64,000 nucleotides of DNA from Neurospora tetraspora (lineage: Eukaryota; Ascomycota; Sordariomycetes; Sordariales; Sordariaceae), in NCBI RefSeq assembly GCF_033439725.1, contig NW_026944388.1, positions 868,001 to 932,000 on the forward strand, given 5' to 3'. A model generated the notes under the pieces. The model made no database searches and had not been told where the DNA came from. It saw only the letters and a list, made by a program, of their open reading frames with translations. Below, one piece after another: positions 47,901 through 59,300 of the stretch (positions are counted from its first letter, which is position 1; each line of letters starts with the position of its first letter). The position numbers and the translations under genes are program-made.

Positions 47901-48962
47901 TAGGGCCCGCACCCTCTATCTATAGCTTCATGCTCTTTCCGATATAACCCATGCTATAAACAACCCTCCACTACCTCAGGGGTCTTTCGGTCGAGCTAAT
48001 TATGAACCGAGCCCAGCAGCTAAGGTCTCAGATATGATGCCAGATATGCAGCAGAAGAACTATCGGCGACAGTCAACTGATGATATCAACAAATCTCGTT
48101 CAAGTTTACCAACACAAACAACCCCATAAATAAGACGCCTCACCAACAGCTTGAACAATGAATGATCATGTTATCCAGAATCCCATTTCCTATATCCTAT
48201 ATCCTAGTACTCCTATCCTATCCTGGAAATAACCTTCCTTCCGTCCCTTCCCGATCCATATGGTACCTTTAACTCAACCACACACAATGCATACCTGCCC
48301 TAACCGACCGACTATGCCATGCCATCCATACCCCATTAACCAACCGACCAGTCGACCTTGCAATGATGCCTTTCTTTCCAATCAATTTCCTTCTTTCTTT
48401 CTTTTATCCTACATCCACCCCTTTCGCCTATCCGACCGGCCACTTCACCCCAAGCAAGTCTCTTTCTTGTATATACAGCCCCTTACCCCCGTCTCCTCCG
48501 GGCATTACTTCATCCAATCGCGCCGACCGCCAACCGCAAATCAACCCCTGGCTCATCCGCTCCGCTCCGCTCTTTCCTCCCTTTCCGCGCATTCACCCGC
48601 TCATGCGTTCGCTCACGCGTTCGCTCGCTCAATTCGCCTGCCTGCTTCGCTTGCACGATATATGTATGTATGGGGTATCAAAACACACTGCAGTAGTAGT
48701 AGTAAAAGATATAGTAGGAAAACTCGGGGGAGCAATTTCCCTCGTGGGTCTCAGCGACGCTTACTCCCCTGCCAATAATGTGTGTGAAAATGAAATGTTG
48801 GTGTGCTTTTTGGTATGTACAGTGACTGTCCGCCTCCCACACCAGGAACAGTCTTTCTTCTTTCTTTCATATAACCCGCTTATTATGCAACTGAGAACCA
48901 TTCAGTCCCTCGGTGTTGCGCGGGTTTTCAATAAGGATAATAGATGTGGTGATTAGATCAGA
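47901..48962. other. Spacer between convergent htd2 and the LRR gene
   Basis: C/T-rich sequence with many simple CCATCC, TTCC and CGCTCG-type runs. Overlapping open frames of up to 197 codons at 48260-48956 come from this low complexity and are not called. Confidence 0.55.
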
Positions 48963-51900
48963 TCAGGCAAAGCCAGTAGCTTCAAAATCCCTGAGCAGCT
49001 TGCTAAGAGAGGAATCACCCTCCTCTACTTCAATGATGGTACCGCCTCTCTTGGTGGCGGTCGACGTCGAGGTCGAGAGAGGCCTAGGCGGTGGTGGCGG
49101 GGCCATAGTCGGCGGAGCCGGCGGCATGAACGAGCTATTCCTACTTGAAACCGGTTTCCTGGGAACCGGCGGCGGTGCCGTGGTGGGCGGGCTGGGCGTG
49201 GCCGGCATCGTCATGGGGCTGATGTCCTCGCTGCGGCTGCTGCTGGCGCTGTGGTGGCTGAGATATCCGCTGCTGCCGGCCCTAGTCGGCGGAGCCGGCG
49301 GCGTGAACGAGCTATTCCTACTGGAAACCGGACGCCTGGGAACCGGTGGCGGTGCCATGGTGGGCGGGCTAGGCATGGCCGACATCGTCATGGGGCGGAT
49401 GTCCTCGCTGCGGCTGCTGCTGGCGCTGTGGTGGCTGAGATATCCGCTGCTTCCGTATCCGGTGCCGTTGGCGTAGATACCGCTGTTGCGGCTGATTTCG
49501 TTCGTGGAGAGGGGGGTTCCGTTGCGGCTGATCTCGTTCGTGGAGATGGGGGTTCCGTTGCGGCTGATCTCGTTCGTGAAGAGGGGGGTTCCGTCGCCGC
49601 TATCGTTGATGGCGGACTCGGCAGCTAGCTCTAGTTCGCGCTGGAACTCGAACATGGGGGTGTCGACTTCGGTGACGGGATCGAGGGTGGTTTCGCTGAT
49701 GTCCGGGAAGAGCGAGAAGGACGGGATCGGAGGTGGCGGCAGGGTTGGTGGTGATGGGTAGGCGCCGATGTTGTATTTTCCGGAGGCGAGCATGGATGAG
49801 CGGACGGTTACCCGACGTGCTTTGAGCATCGCAGCGGTGTCTGGTGCCAGCAGTCCTCCTTGGCCTCCTGCTCCTTGTTCGGTGGGGGACGTATCGACTG
49901 TGTTTCTACCCGTGTCGTCAATAGGATTTTCAACGTCCACGGCCGCAGGCGAGCCGGGCCAGACCTCCTCCTGGCCGTCAGAAGCAAGACCTTCAAAGTC
50001 GAGCATTTGTCCGGAAGCTTCCTCGAGCGCGTGGCGGTTCCGTCTGAGATAGCCGTCGAGCTCATCGAAGAGTCGTGACAGCACGGTCCGAAGCATGGTC
50101 TCCTGCTCCTTCAGTGGATCCTTCAAGTTGCTGCTGCTGCCGTTGGCCGCGGCATGTTGTGTCATCTTGCCAAAAGACAAAGACTTGTGGCTCTCGTGCT
50201 TCTTCTTCTCCCTCTTCTTGCCCTTGGTGGGTACCGTACCGGTTCCCGTGGTGCTGGTCAATATCTGACCATAAGGACCTCTGTTCAAGCCCTGTAGAGT
50301 GTTCTTCCAAATGGCGTCCCTCTCCCTCCTCTCGACGGGGAACTCGATGATCTGGGTGTTCGTCCGCATGCTCTGTGCCAGGAATTGGAAGCTGGTGCAG
50401 TTGAATTTGTTATCCTGGCAGTCAAACAGTATCAACTGTCTGTTTTCGCTGATCACCTTGCCCAAAATTCCTGCATCCTCATGTAGGTTCTGGTTCCGGA
50501 TCCTGAGGTAGGTCAGGGTCTTGTTGCGCGTCAAGCCGATAAGAGACCGACCGAAGCCCTTGGCGAGTTGTCCATCGTCGAGTTTACCGCTGAAGCCGGA
50601 AATGTCCAGATAACGGATCGACCTGTTTTCGGCGAAGAAGCGCTCGAATACCCGAATGGCTTCGCGACTGCAGGTACCTTGAGACGGAGTTGAGGGCGCA
50701 GTTCCGAGAAGGCTCAACGAGGTGATGTATCTGGTTTCCGTGAGTGCTCTGATCAACGACAGGTAGTGACTTTCTTCCCGGAACTCGATCATCTCCATGC
50801 TCAAACCGGCCGGGGTCTGTGATTGACGAATGGCATCGCACAAAGCATCGATTCCCTCCTCGACAGGGTTGCCGTTGAGACAGAGATAAAGTCCGTGGTT
50901 CACGCCGATAGCGTTGAATAGCCTGGCGGCTTTAGCTCCGGTGATGGCGCACCGGTTCAATACCAATTTCCGGAATCGCACAGGTACCTGGCTGTCAATC
51001 TTGGAACCTCTCAATACCAGGAACTCTTCAATCTCGCGCAAAGTAGGGATATTAAGCTAAAATGAAGTCAGCAATGGCTCCCGTCCCCCGGTCTCTGTCC
51101 AGACTTACCGCATAGTTCGAGACATCAAGTAGTTCCAGGCCCGGGAGATTCTCAAGTGCCTCGATGGGGAGCAATGGTCCAGCCATTTCGCCCCGAAGGC
51201 TACCAGCAAGGTTCAGCTCCCTCAGATCCGAAAGACTGTATAGCAGATCAGGAACGGTTTGACACGCCACGCGCCCGGGGTTACCGGACAAATCTAGAAG
51301 CTGCACCATCCGAGGTCCATCCAGAAGAGGTGTGATGATCAAGTCTCGCAGACTCATGTCGTCCAAGCCGCAATAGGAGACATCCAGTGCCTGAATAGGG
51401 GCAGCCTTCAGTGCCTCAGCCAGCTCAGCGAGATCGGGTTGCAGCAGCAGGTTGCCGGCAAGAATCAGGCGATTGCATCGTGTGATGCCGGCCTTGAGTA
51501 GTTCTAGAACAGGCGTGAGGAACTGAAGACTGGGCGTATCTTGTCCGCTCGTTGAGACCTTGCCAGGGTAAGACTTGGATGCATTGGTGAAGTCGATCTG
51601 GCGAATGTTTTCCGAGCAAAAGGCAAGGGCGTGGAATTCCTGGTGCAATACGGGGCTGATATTGAGGATCTCGATTTCCTCAGTTCCCAGAGCGACCACT
51701 ATGGGAACAAAGTTAGTGATCAAGAACAGATAATGATAATCAAGCCGGCAAACTTACAAGTCCGGCTCAACCAGGCAACATTCCCCCGTCTCGCATGGTG
51801 ATCGCTCACGCTCCACAGCACACCCAGGTCGACATCACGGAACGACAGCGAGTTGAAGTAGTCGTTGTATCTCAAGGCGCGCAAGACAGCCAGCAGTTGG

Positions 51901-53538
51901 AGTGGTGAGTAGTTGTTCCCATCCTTGGCGGGCAGTAGGCGAAACTCGGGGGCGAACTTGGTCTTCCAGTTGATTTCCCAATCGACCGCGGGGCATCGGT
52001 ATGCTGCTAGATAGGCATCCAGGGTCCTCTTGACGCTTCCGAAATCCTCACCGGCGGTAACGAGATGTGTCTCCTTAAGTCCGGTAACGTGGAAGATCTC
52101 ACGGCTCTGCCAGATTTGCGGCCATGCAGGCTTCAGGTAGCGGTCGACAGCACAGAAGTCACGAATGATGTGGCGGTAATAGCGACTCGCGAGTTCCATT
52201 GTGACTGGTGGTTGGAATGGATCCCTGAATACACGTCAGTGAGGTCAAAGGCAAGACAATGATTAGATGTTCTTACCGGAAGGTGATGTTGAATCTTTCT
52301 TGGTGGATGGTCCAGTCGGCCTTGAAGAGTTCCAGGGTTACTAGACCAAAAGTCTTGTGCTTGCAAACCAGGTCGCCGTTCTTGCCCCTCTGCAGCTCAA
52401 TAAAATAACAGAGATGGGGTCCAATGACCAGGTAGAATGCTGGGCTTTCCTGTGGTTTCTTGGGGTCATCCTCTTGCTTGAAGCCAGACTCCTTCCGGGT
52501 GATGCCTCGTGGTACTACGGGAAATATTTGCAAATTATGGTTGACAAACTTGGGCTCCTCGGTCTCTTGAATCGTCCTGATGAGCTCGGATACCTCGACC
52601 GAGCGACGCGCAAAATCCTCCTCCTCAATATGGGGCCCTCGGATGGTCTGAACAATATTATATAGCTGCTCATCTCTGTCGGTAGGAAGGTCAAAGTAGA
52701 AGGTGGTATGAAGGAAGGAGACGCCGGATTGTGCCTTCCACCATACTTCTAGACCAAAGGACGGTTTGGTGCTCTCGGCCACAAATACGGACACAATCGA
52801 GGTAGTCGGGACGACGAGGATAGGTTCTGGCGGGGGGCCCATGCTCGCTGGTCGTTGGCCATCGCTCTGAAGCTGAGGGAACAGGGCGAAGACGTCGGCG
52901 CGGTTCTTAACCTTGACGAGATAGTCTGCGGTGACGACAAGGTAAGGTGTCTTTGTCGTTAGTAGTTTTTGGTCGGTCTCGAGAGCCGAAAAGCCCTCGA
53001 CATCTTGGGACTTCCATTCGATGGTGGCCGGAGTTGTTGTGCATGTGCTCAGGGTGTCGGCGACTGACATGCGACTGATGTCGTCCGAGAAGCCGGAGCT
53101 TCGGCGATTCATCACCTCGAAGGGGGCCGAGACAGGCCGTTGTGACTTTGACAGTTTGCGCCGATGTGAGAAGCTCGAGGGTTGTGGGTTATGGTTGGCG
53201 CTGCTGTTGCTGCTGGTGCTGTTGCTATGATGGGTGTTGCCGGGGGCAGGGCCGGTGACGCTGTACTCGAAGACGGACGAGTCCCGGCTGCTGTGAGACC
53301 TTTTTGTCCTGTGGCTGAGGTTGGAAAGGGAGAACAGCTTGTGGTCCCCCTCGACGGTGACGGAGGAAGAGCTGGCCGGTGAACCCGGGATAGTGGTGAC
53401 AGGGCTGGCATTCGATCCAGACCCATCCGAGTCGGTCTTTAATGGTAACAGGATGGATTTCCTCCTGCGCCTCGAATCCACTGGAAATATGGAGACCGGC
53501 ATCATGGTCCCCAGCGAACCCCGTCCGATCAGGCCCAT
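48963..53538 (-). CDS. Large leucine-rich-repeat protein with PH-like and proline-rich regions (CARMIL-like layout)
   Basis: Four exons: 53538-52277, 52224-51758, 51698-51109 and 51056-48963; donors GTAAGA, GTAAGT and GTAAGT; 1470 residues with consistent phases. Regions in order: Ser-rich disordered N-terminus (1-175); PH-like globular region (about 180-420) with strands such as TPYLVVTADYLVKVKN and FYLVIGPHLCYFIELQRG; a helical part (about 425-570) starting MELASRYYRHIIRDF; RNI-type leucine-rich repeats (about 600-1000), for example LLDLSGNPGRVACQ, LRELNLAGSL and LRIRNQNLHEDAG; a linker with a basic stretch; and a proline-rich tail with APPPVPRRP and PPPPPRPL. This order (PH, LRR, proline-rich) matches CARMIL actin-capping regulators, but I see no certain capping-protein motif, so cortical actin control is inference. 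The tail contains a duplicated 59-residue block and three 12-residue repeats. Confidence 0.82.
49107..49456. repeat. 177-bp tandem duplication in the LRR gene tail
   Basis: Two near-identical copies (49107-49283 and 49284-about 49456) encode two 59-residue blocks containing SSGYLSHHSASSSRSEDI and APPPVPR. The unit is a multiple of three, so the frame is kept. Confidence 0.9.
49479..49590. repeat. 36-bp minisatellite, three copies, in the LRR gene tail
   Basis: Three in-frame copies of a 36-base unit encode NEISRNGTPLST repeats directly upstream (in coding sense) of the 59-residue duplication. Copies differ by one or two bases. Confidence 0.88.
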
Positions 53539-55234
53539 CCACGATGACAGTATCGCAGTCCAGCCAGTAGTCCAGCGGCGGGAGGGTTAGGGCTTGGGGG
53601 GGAGACTAGGGCTCGAAGGGGGGTGTAACGGTGGTAACGGAGGTAGTACGGGGACCAGGCGACAATAATATGACAGCGATATTTGTAATAAGGGATATTG
53701 GGGATCCGTTTTGGCTTCGTGTTTTTGATATTGGGCAAAAAAAGAAGGAGCTTTGGTGTCTTTGACCGCCAAAAGGGGGGTGCGTGGGCGGGTTTGTTGA
53801 ATTGTTCCAGATTTGGCTTCCTTGCTTGTTTCTTTCTTTAGCGCTTGAAGCGAGACTGGGACAATCTCGCTAATAATGTGCTTTCAGCGTCCAGGACACC
53901 ACAGCACAGGCACAGGCCAGGTTCCAGGTACCGGCCGCGGGGCACCAATTGGTGTTTATGTAGTGATTAGGTCTCGGGCTTCAGGGCTCTGGATGGACAA
54001 TGTCTCGGCCGTCCAGTTTGTCACAGGCCCTCGCAGGCCGTCCGATGCGCCGGGGGAGAACGTCCTTCTTTACAGGTGAGCGTCTGGCGAGGGTCCAGTG
54101 GGCATTCGGGTATCGGACGGGGCTCGCTAACGGGCCTTGGCGGCGTCGGTCAGGCCGGGCAGTGGCACCGGGGCCAGCAGATTGAGGGCGCTGTCGACGA
54201 CAATAAGGAGCTGAGCAGTGGAAAGGAGTAAAAAAAAATAAAAAAATAAACTGTGAAAAACCGGGATTGTGAATTGGAGAGCTGAGCTGGGAGCGGGGCC
54301 GCCGTTCCAGGTTCTCGATCAATCGGATCCAATTCCCGGGATCATGGATAATGGAGATATCGGATGGAAAGGTCGAGTTTTTTTGGATTGCGGTTGCCGT
54401 TGTGCGGTTGCGATGAGATGCGATGAGATGCGATGAGATGCGATGCGATGCGATGCGAATCGACGACGGGGACCCGGATGGCCAGTATGTATGCGACGAT
54501 GGGGTTTAGGTTGGCGGGTGTATAGGTTGGTATTGTAGGTAGAGGTAGCCTAGAGAGGTGCCAATCCGCGGCTGAGATTGGCCGGATTCTCCTTGTTTCG
54601 GTTCTGAACAAACAGAGCAGCTTGATGGATCATGGAAGACGGCAAACAGGAGAATGGCTCGATGATACCTTTCCGAAAGACAATTGCTTTTGTTTTCTTG
54701 CTGCTTCCAAGTACTGTCAAGATGCACGTATACGTACCCACGGGTTTCTATCCAGAATCCAGTGGTGTCCAGTGGTGTCCAGTGGTGCTCTGCTGGCCTG
54801 ACATTGGACTGAATGGAAAGGTGTGGGATGGCACAAATGGATCAATATGGCATAGCATGGGTGGATGGCATGGCATGGCCCGCCAACTAACTTCACAACT
54901 TACCGAACGTAGAAAACAACCCGCCCTGCCCGTTGTGTCTATCCATCCAATGTTTCTCCTGTGATTAATATCCATCCGATATCGTCCTCGCTCGCTTTTC
55001 CTTGTCCGCCCGCGGCAGAGCAGGGCATGTCTGGCAGGGCATCTTGACAAATGGAAATCCCAAGCCGGCCAACTGCCTACCTAGGCCCTGTGCCTGGATG
55101 CTCGTCCACCCGCTCGCCCTGTCCACCACTGTCCACCACGGCCCAGTCCGGCGCGATAGAGTCGGAGCTTCGATAGCAGTGGTCGATCGGACCCGGAAAC
55201 AGTCTGTCGCAGTGCAATCAGGTCCAGAGAATGA
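53539..55234. promoter_or_regulatory. Upstream region of the LRR gene
   Basis: It contains the LRR gene promoter and leader. Short simple repeats occur: GATGAGATGC-type units at 54408-54457, and three copies of TCCAGTGGTG at 54760-54788. No gene is supported. Confidence 0.5.
54408..54457. repeat. GATGAGATGC / GATGC short tandem repeat
   Basis: Three copies of a 10-base unit (GATGAGATGC) pass into three copies of GATGC. It is a simple microsatellite with no coding role. Confidence 0.85.
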
Positions 55235-55789
55235 CGAAATCGGTAGCTGGGTAGTCCCCCCCCACTTTTTTGGGCGCGCAGCCATATCTGTATCAGCCGC
55301 GCAAAAACTTATAAGCCGCATTATTAAATCCTCGTTAGTTAGAATTATTCATTATCTTCAATTTGGTAAATTGGAAGTTGTTAATACCTAATATACTAAT
55401 ATCGTCGCTCCCTATAGTACTATTATATACTATTCCAATTATTACCCGTAAAGCCCTCCTAAAAAGTATTAGGGAAGGTATTAGAAAGGGTCCTGGAAAT
55501 CCGCCCTCTATAGAGGTATTAATATTAATATTAATATTAATAACAATATTAATATTGATAACGATATTGATATTAATAACAGTATTAATGTTAATAACGA
55601 TATTAATAACGATAGCGATGGAGATAGTAATAGTTTTAAATTAATAGTAGTATAAAAGAGGGTGCGTATAAATATATTAATAAAAGTTAGTAGACGTAGT
55701 TAGGAGTTAGAGATTCGGTCAATTACGTATTTAAAAAAGTGGGAGAAATTACTTAGGAACTAATTTAGGATTACCCAAATACTAATTAC
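55235..55789 (+). mobile_element. MITE-like element, left copy of an inverted pair
   Basis: A non-coding 555-base element with terminal inverted repeats. The outer end has GGTAGCTGGGTAGTCCC followed by CCCACTTTTTTTGGGCGCGC; the inner end has TTTAAAAAAGTGGGAG then TTAGGATTACCC, a decayed reverse complement of that. The body is AT-rich and bears a TTAATA expansion at 55515-55610. C-to-T and G-to-A changes and loss of CpA indicate RIP. No transposase is encoded, so mobility would need one in trans. Confidence 0.8.
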
Positions 55790-55813
55790 AAGAGAATAAT
55801 ATTATTATATTGT

Positions 55814-56317
55814 ATAATTAATAATTAGGGAGTTTTAAATTAATTTTTAGGTAATCCCCCTTATTCTTTTAAGCACGTAACCAACGGAATTTCTAACTCC
55901 TAACTATACCCGCCAATTTTTACTAGTATATTCGCGCGCGCCCTCTTTTATATTACTATTAATTTAAAATTATCGTTATCTCTATTGCTATCGTTATTAA
56001 TATTAATATTAGTATTTCTATAGAGAGCGGATTTCTAATACCCTTGCTAATACCTTCCCTAATACTCCTTAAGAAGACTTTATAGGTAATAATCGGAATA
56101 GTACATAATAATATTATAGGGGGTGATGGTACTAGTATACTAAGTATCAACAGCTTCCAATTTACTAAATTGAAAATAATGAATAATTCCAACCAATAAG
56201 AATTTGATAATACGGCTTATAAATTTTTGCGCGGCTAATATAAATATAGTTGCGCGCCCAAAAAAGTGGGGGGGACTACCCAGGGACTAGTTTGGGACTA
56301 CCCAGCTACCGATTTCG
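55814..56317 (-). mobile_element. MITE-like element, right copy in inverse orientation
   Basis: The reverse complement of 55235-55789 along its whole length, separated from it by 24 bases. It is shorter (504 bases) because it lacks the TTAATA expansion. Its outer end keeps the unmutated form GGGACTACCC, GGGACTAGTTT and GGGACTACCCAGCTACC, so it has an extra 22-base piece that the left copy lacks. The two copies together form a 1.08-kb imperfect palindrome. Confidence 0.8.
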
Positions 56318-59300
56318 ATCATACCGGTTTCCCAGTCAGGCTGCCGCCAATGAGAATGCTGCGGGGCTCCATGCCAAGTCGGGACCTCTCTGCCAAGTCC
56401 TGGGATTCCTGCCAATTGCGAACGTCAAGCTTCGCCAAGTTCCTGGATTCAGTCATCCAATCTTTCCGGCAGGCCATCAAGGTCCATGTAACTTCTTTTT
56501 GCACAGTTGCTTGTTTCTTATCGTTCTCGTGGCTCCAGGTCTGGACAAGTTGGAGCTTGTGAAGCATACCAGCAGCGGGACGAGGACAGGGTAACAAGAT
56601 CACACAGGGGAAAAGTGGAAGGGAACGATCTCGATGCAGAAGCTGTCGATCCCGGCCGGATTCGGCGAGGTTGCGAATGGAATGGAAGGAAGCTTGGTTG
56701 GCTCACGACGGATCATGTTCCACATGTTTTCGGGAATTTCGAAAGCTCCGGCTCCTGGCGCCGACCGAAGCCTGAGCTCGAAGCAAGAAGCGGAGCCTCA
56801 CTTTCTTTCTTCATACTCCTCCTCACAATTTCCGATGTGCAATTGGCATTCCCGGTGAAGTGTGGCGCGAGCTATCCACTTGAACCAATTCTGGTGTGGC
56901 TTGCACATTCCTTTTCATCCCATCGCATGAAATCGCATGCGGGCGAGAACGTGGCTGCCCGGCCGGCCCTGGATAAAATGTTTCGTTCTCTTCGGGATCC
57001 GACTACTGCATTCATAAAATGTTTCAACTTTCAAGCCCTCGTCCAGTCACAGTCACATCGCCAGTGGCCTCTTGCGATCCTATAATATCATGCGAAACAA
57101 CCCAGGGTCGCCAGGGAAAGCCTTTGATGAGGATAAAGGAATAAGGATGAACTCCTTATGCATTCATCATGGGATCTTCCCTCCGCACTTTTCAGAAAAA
57201 TAAGCATGCACGTGTGCACATGGTCCCATGCCTGTACATCAGGTAGTGTTGTACGTAACGCATTAAAAAGTTGCAGTACGCTCTCGTCACGCCTCAACTG
57301 CACAGCCAAGAGCGTCCTCCCTTCCCTTCCCTTGAGTCCCCTTTTCTCCCCCTGTGCACATCCATCCATCTCTTGGGCTGAATCTCTTGTTCGGAATGTT
57401 TTATACCAGGTCTTGTCCGTCCGCGGCCGGGCAGAGACGAGATATAAGGGAACTGACATGACGAGGATTGCAACGCAAGCACGGTCCGGCATCCGATATG
57501 GGACAATAGAACCGACCGCAACACACACACACGCGCAACACTGCACTGCGGCTGCTGCTGCAAACCTACCTACCTACCTACCGACCTGCCATGACATGAC
57601 CTCAAGTCTTCCCTGTCGTGCCTGTATGGCCCCGTTACACAAATACGGGATGGGCGATACGAACGCGCTGTTGGTGGCCGCAGATATATGACCGCCGTCC
57701 GTCATGCCGTCGCGGCGAGAGAACGCAAATACTAGTCGGGCGACGTAGTAGTTTATTCTTCGGAATTGGCTATTGCTGTTATCTCGCTGCGCTTCAGGGG
57801 GAAAGCGGGCTTTGTCTTGATATGATATCCGAAAGAGAAGGCGCTGAGCCTCCCCAAAAGGAGATTACACACTTGCCCTTGGTGTTCTTCATCTCCTCTT
57901 CCGAAGTCACACCTCGGTGTCAGCAGCCGCGAAGCTGAAGAAGATCACTATCCTGGACGACGAATCCCCCGCGCGCGAAAGTAATACCTGTTAGGCGACC
58001 GAGGGAGAAATTGGGATCGTTCCCGAAAAATCGTGAGGATTTGCACCATGACGTTGAAGGCACGGGAATTGATGAAACGACAGCGGTTTCAGCGTCGATC
58101 TCTTTAAGGCATCTCGGTGCTCTGAAGCATCCCTGTTCCTGGAACAAGAAAGATTCCCGTGTTGTTGTGTGGAGGATCCGCCGAGATTTGCCTGGCTTGC
58201 AGCGGTCTTTTGTCTTTGTTGAGTCTTGGGAGAGATCAGATATCGCGCTTCTACAGCCCTCATTTTCCACGGCGAGACAAGAGGAATGAATGATTGATAT
58301 CTGATGCCTTCCCAATTCTGATCCACCACTGTTAGGTAGTATTACTGATCATATTAGGAAAAGGGGCAAAAGCCAAAAAAGATTGCCGGGTCGGAGTTCA
58401 TGCGACCTTAATTCCGCCCTCAGCCTTCATCTTCTCAGCTGCGACCGTTGGCTTGACCACAAAGAAGGTTGAGTGGGGCACATACGGCTACCTAGCAGAC
58501 GGTATACCTAAGGTGAGGTGTCGGGGTACATACCTAGGTGTAGAAGGTGTCGATGCGATGGGTTGGTGCAGGTGAGAAAAATGAAGAGTTGGAGTCCATT
58601 CGCAGGCCTGTTGTCACTGAGGTCGCTCAGACTTCTCGATAGGGAAATCCGTGAGACGGAGGGTTACGCGACAGCATCAAGGAAATGAATGGGGGCTTTT
58701 CCCGCGGTATAAGTTGCCCCGTGCTGTTCTCTTTTTCTACCGCCCTTCCACGCCGATAGTTCCAGCATGGGATTGTGGCCTGCAAAAAGCGAAATAGGGG
58801 TCAATAATCGACGCCGTGGCTGGAGCAAAGACGCAACAAAGAAAAAGACTCAAAGCTTCCATGCAGACGAGCGTGCTGATTTTGGTGGTGGCAATGGAAC
58901 GTTGAAAGTTTGGTTGGGGCGGTTATCTGCGTCGTGGGCGTGGAGGTTGCCCGGTCTACCCGTTCGGACATGTTGCCGGAACCACGGCTCTCTGGTGCTC
59001 GGACGGCGGTCAATAAGATGGGAAAAATCCAAGGTGACAATCTCCCTATCCACATGGCTGAGTTTCATCCTAGTGCCGATCTTCCACTTTGTTGTTCAAT
59101 TATTGTTGTTGCCGGGTGCTGTTTGAGTTTTCTTTGCGCCTCGTCGTGCCGGTCGCGAGACACCAACAACAGCAAAGAACAATCCTTTGAGCTTTAGGAG
59201 AGAATGGCTTGACGGGTGTTGGCTCGGTATCTACCACTATCCACGGCGTTGTGACACTTGGGGCACAGAAGTTGGATGCCATCATTTCCAAATACGACAT

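Noticed and set aside
46713-47912. A 399-codon minus-strand frame over htd2 and its downstream minisatellite
   Set aside because: It is antisense to the htd2 coding region, starts in the repeat (Ser/Leu-rich peptide repeats) and has no domain. It arises from htd2 codon use and the 16-bp array.
48363-48956. A 197-codon plus-strand frame between htd2 and the LRR gene
   Set aside because: It lies in C/T-rich low-complexity 3' sequence with no motif, and an overlapping frame (48260-48778) competes with it.
58478-58600. ACATACGGC resembling the start of a dispersed 5S rRNA gene
   Set aside because: The match stops after nine bases; the internal promoter and the rest of a 5S gene are absent.
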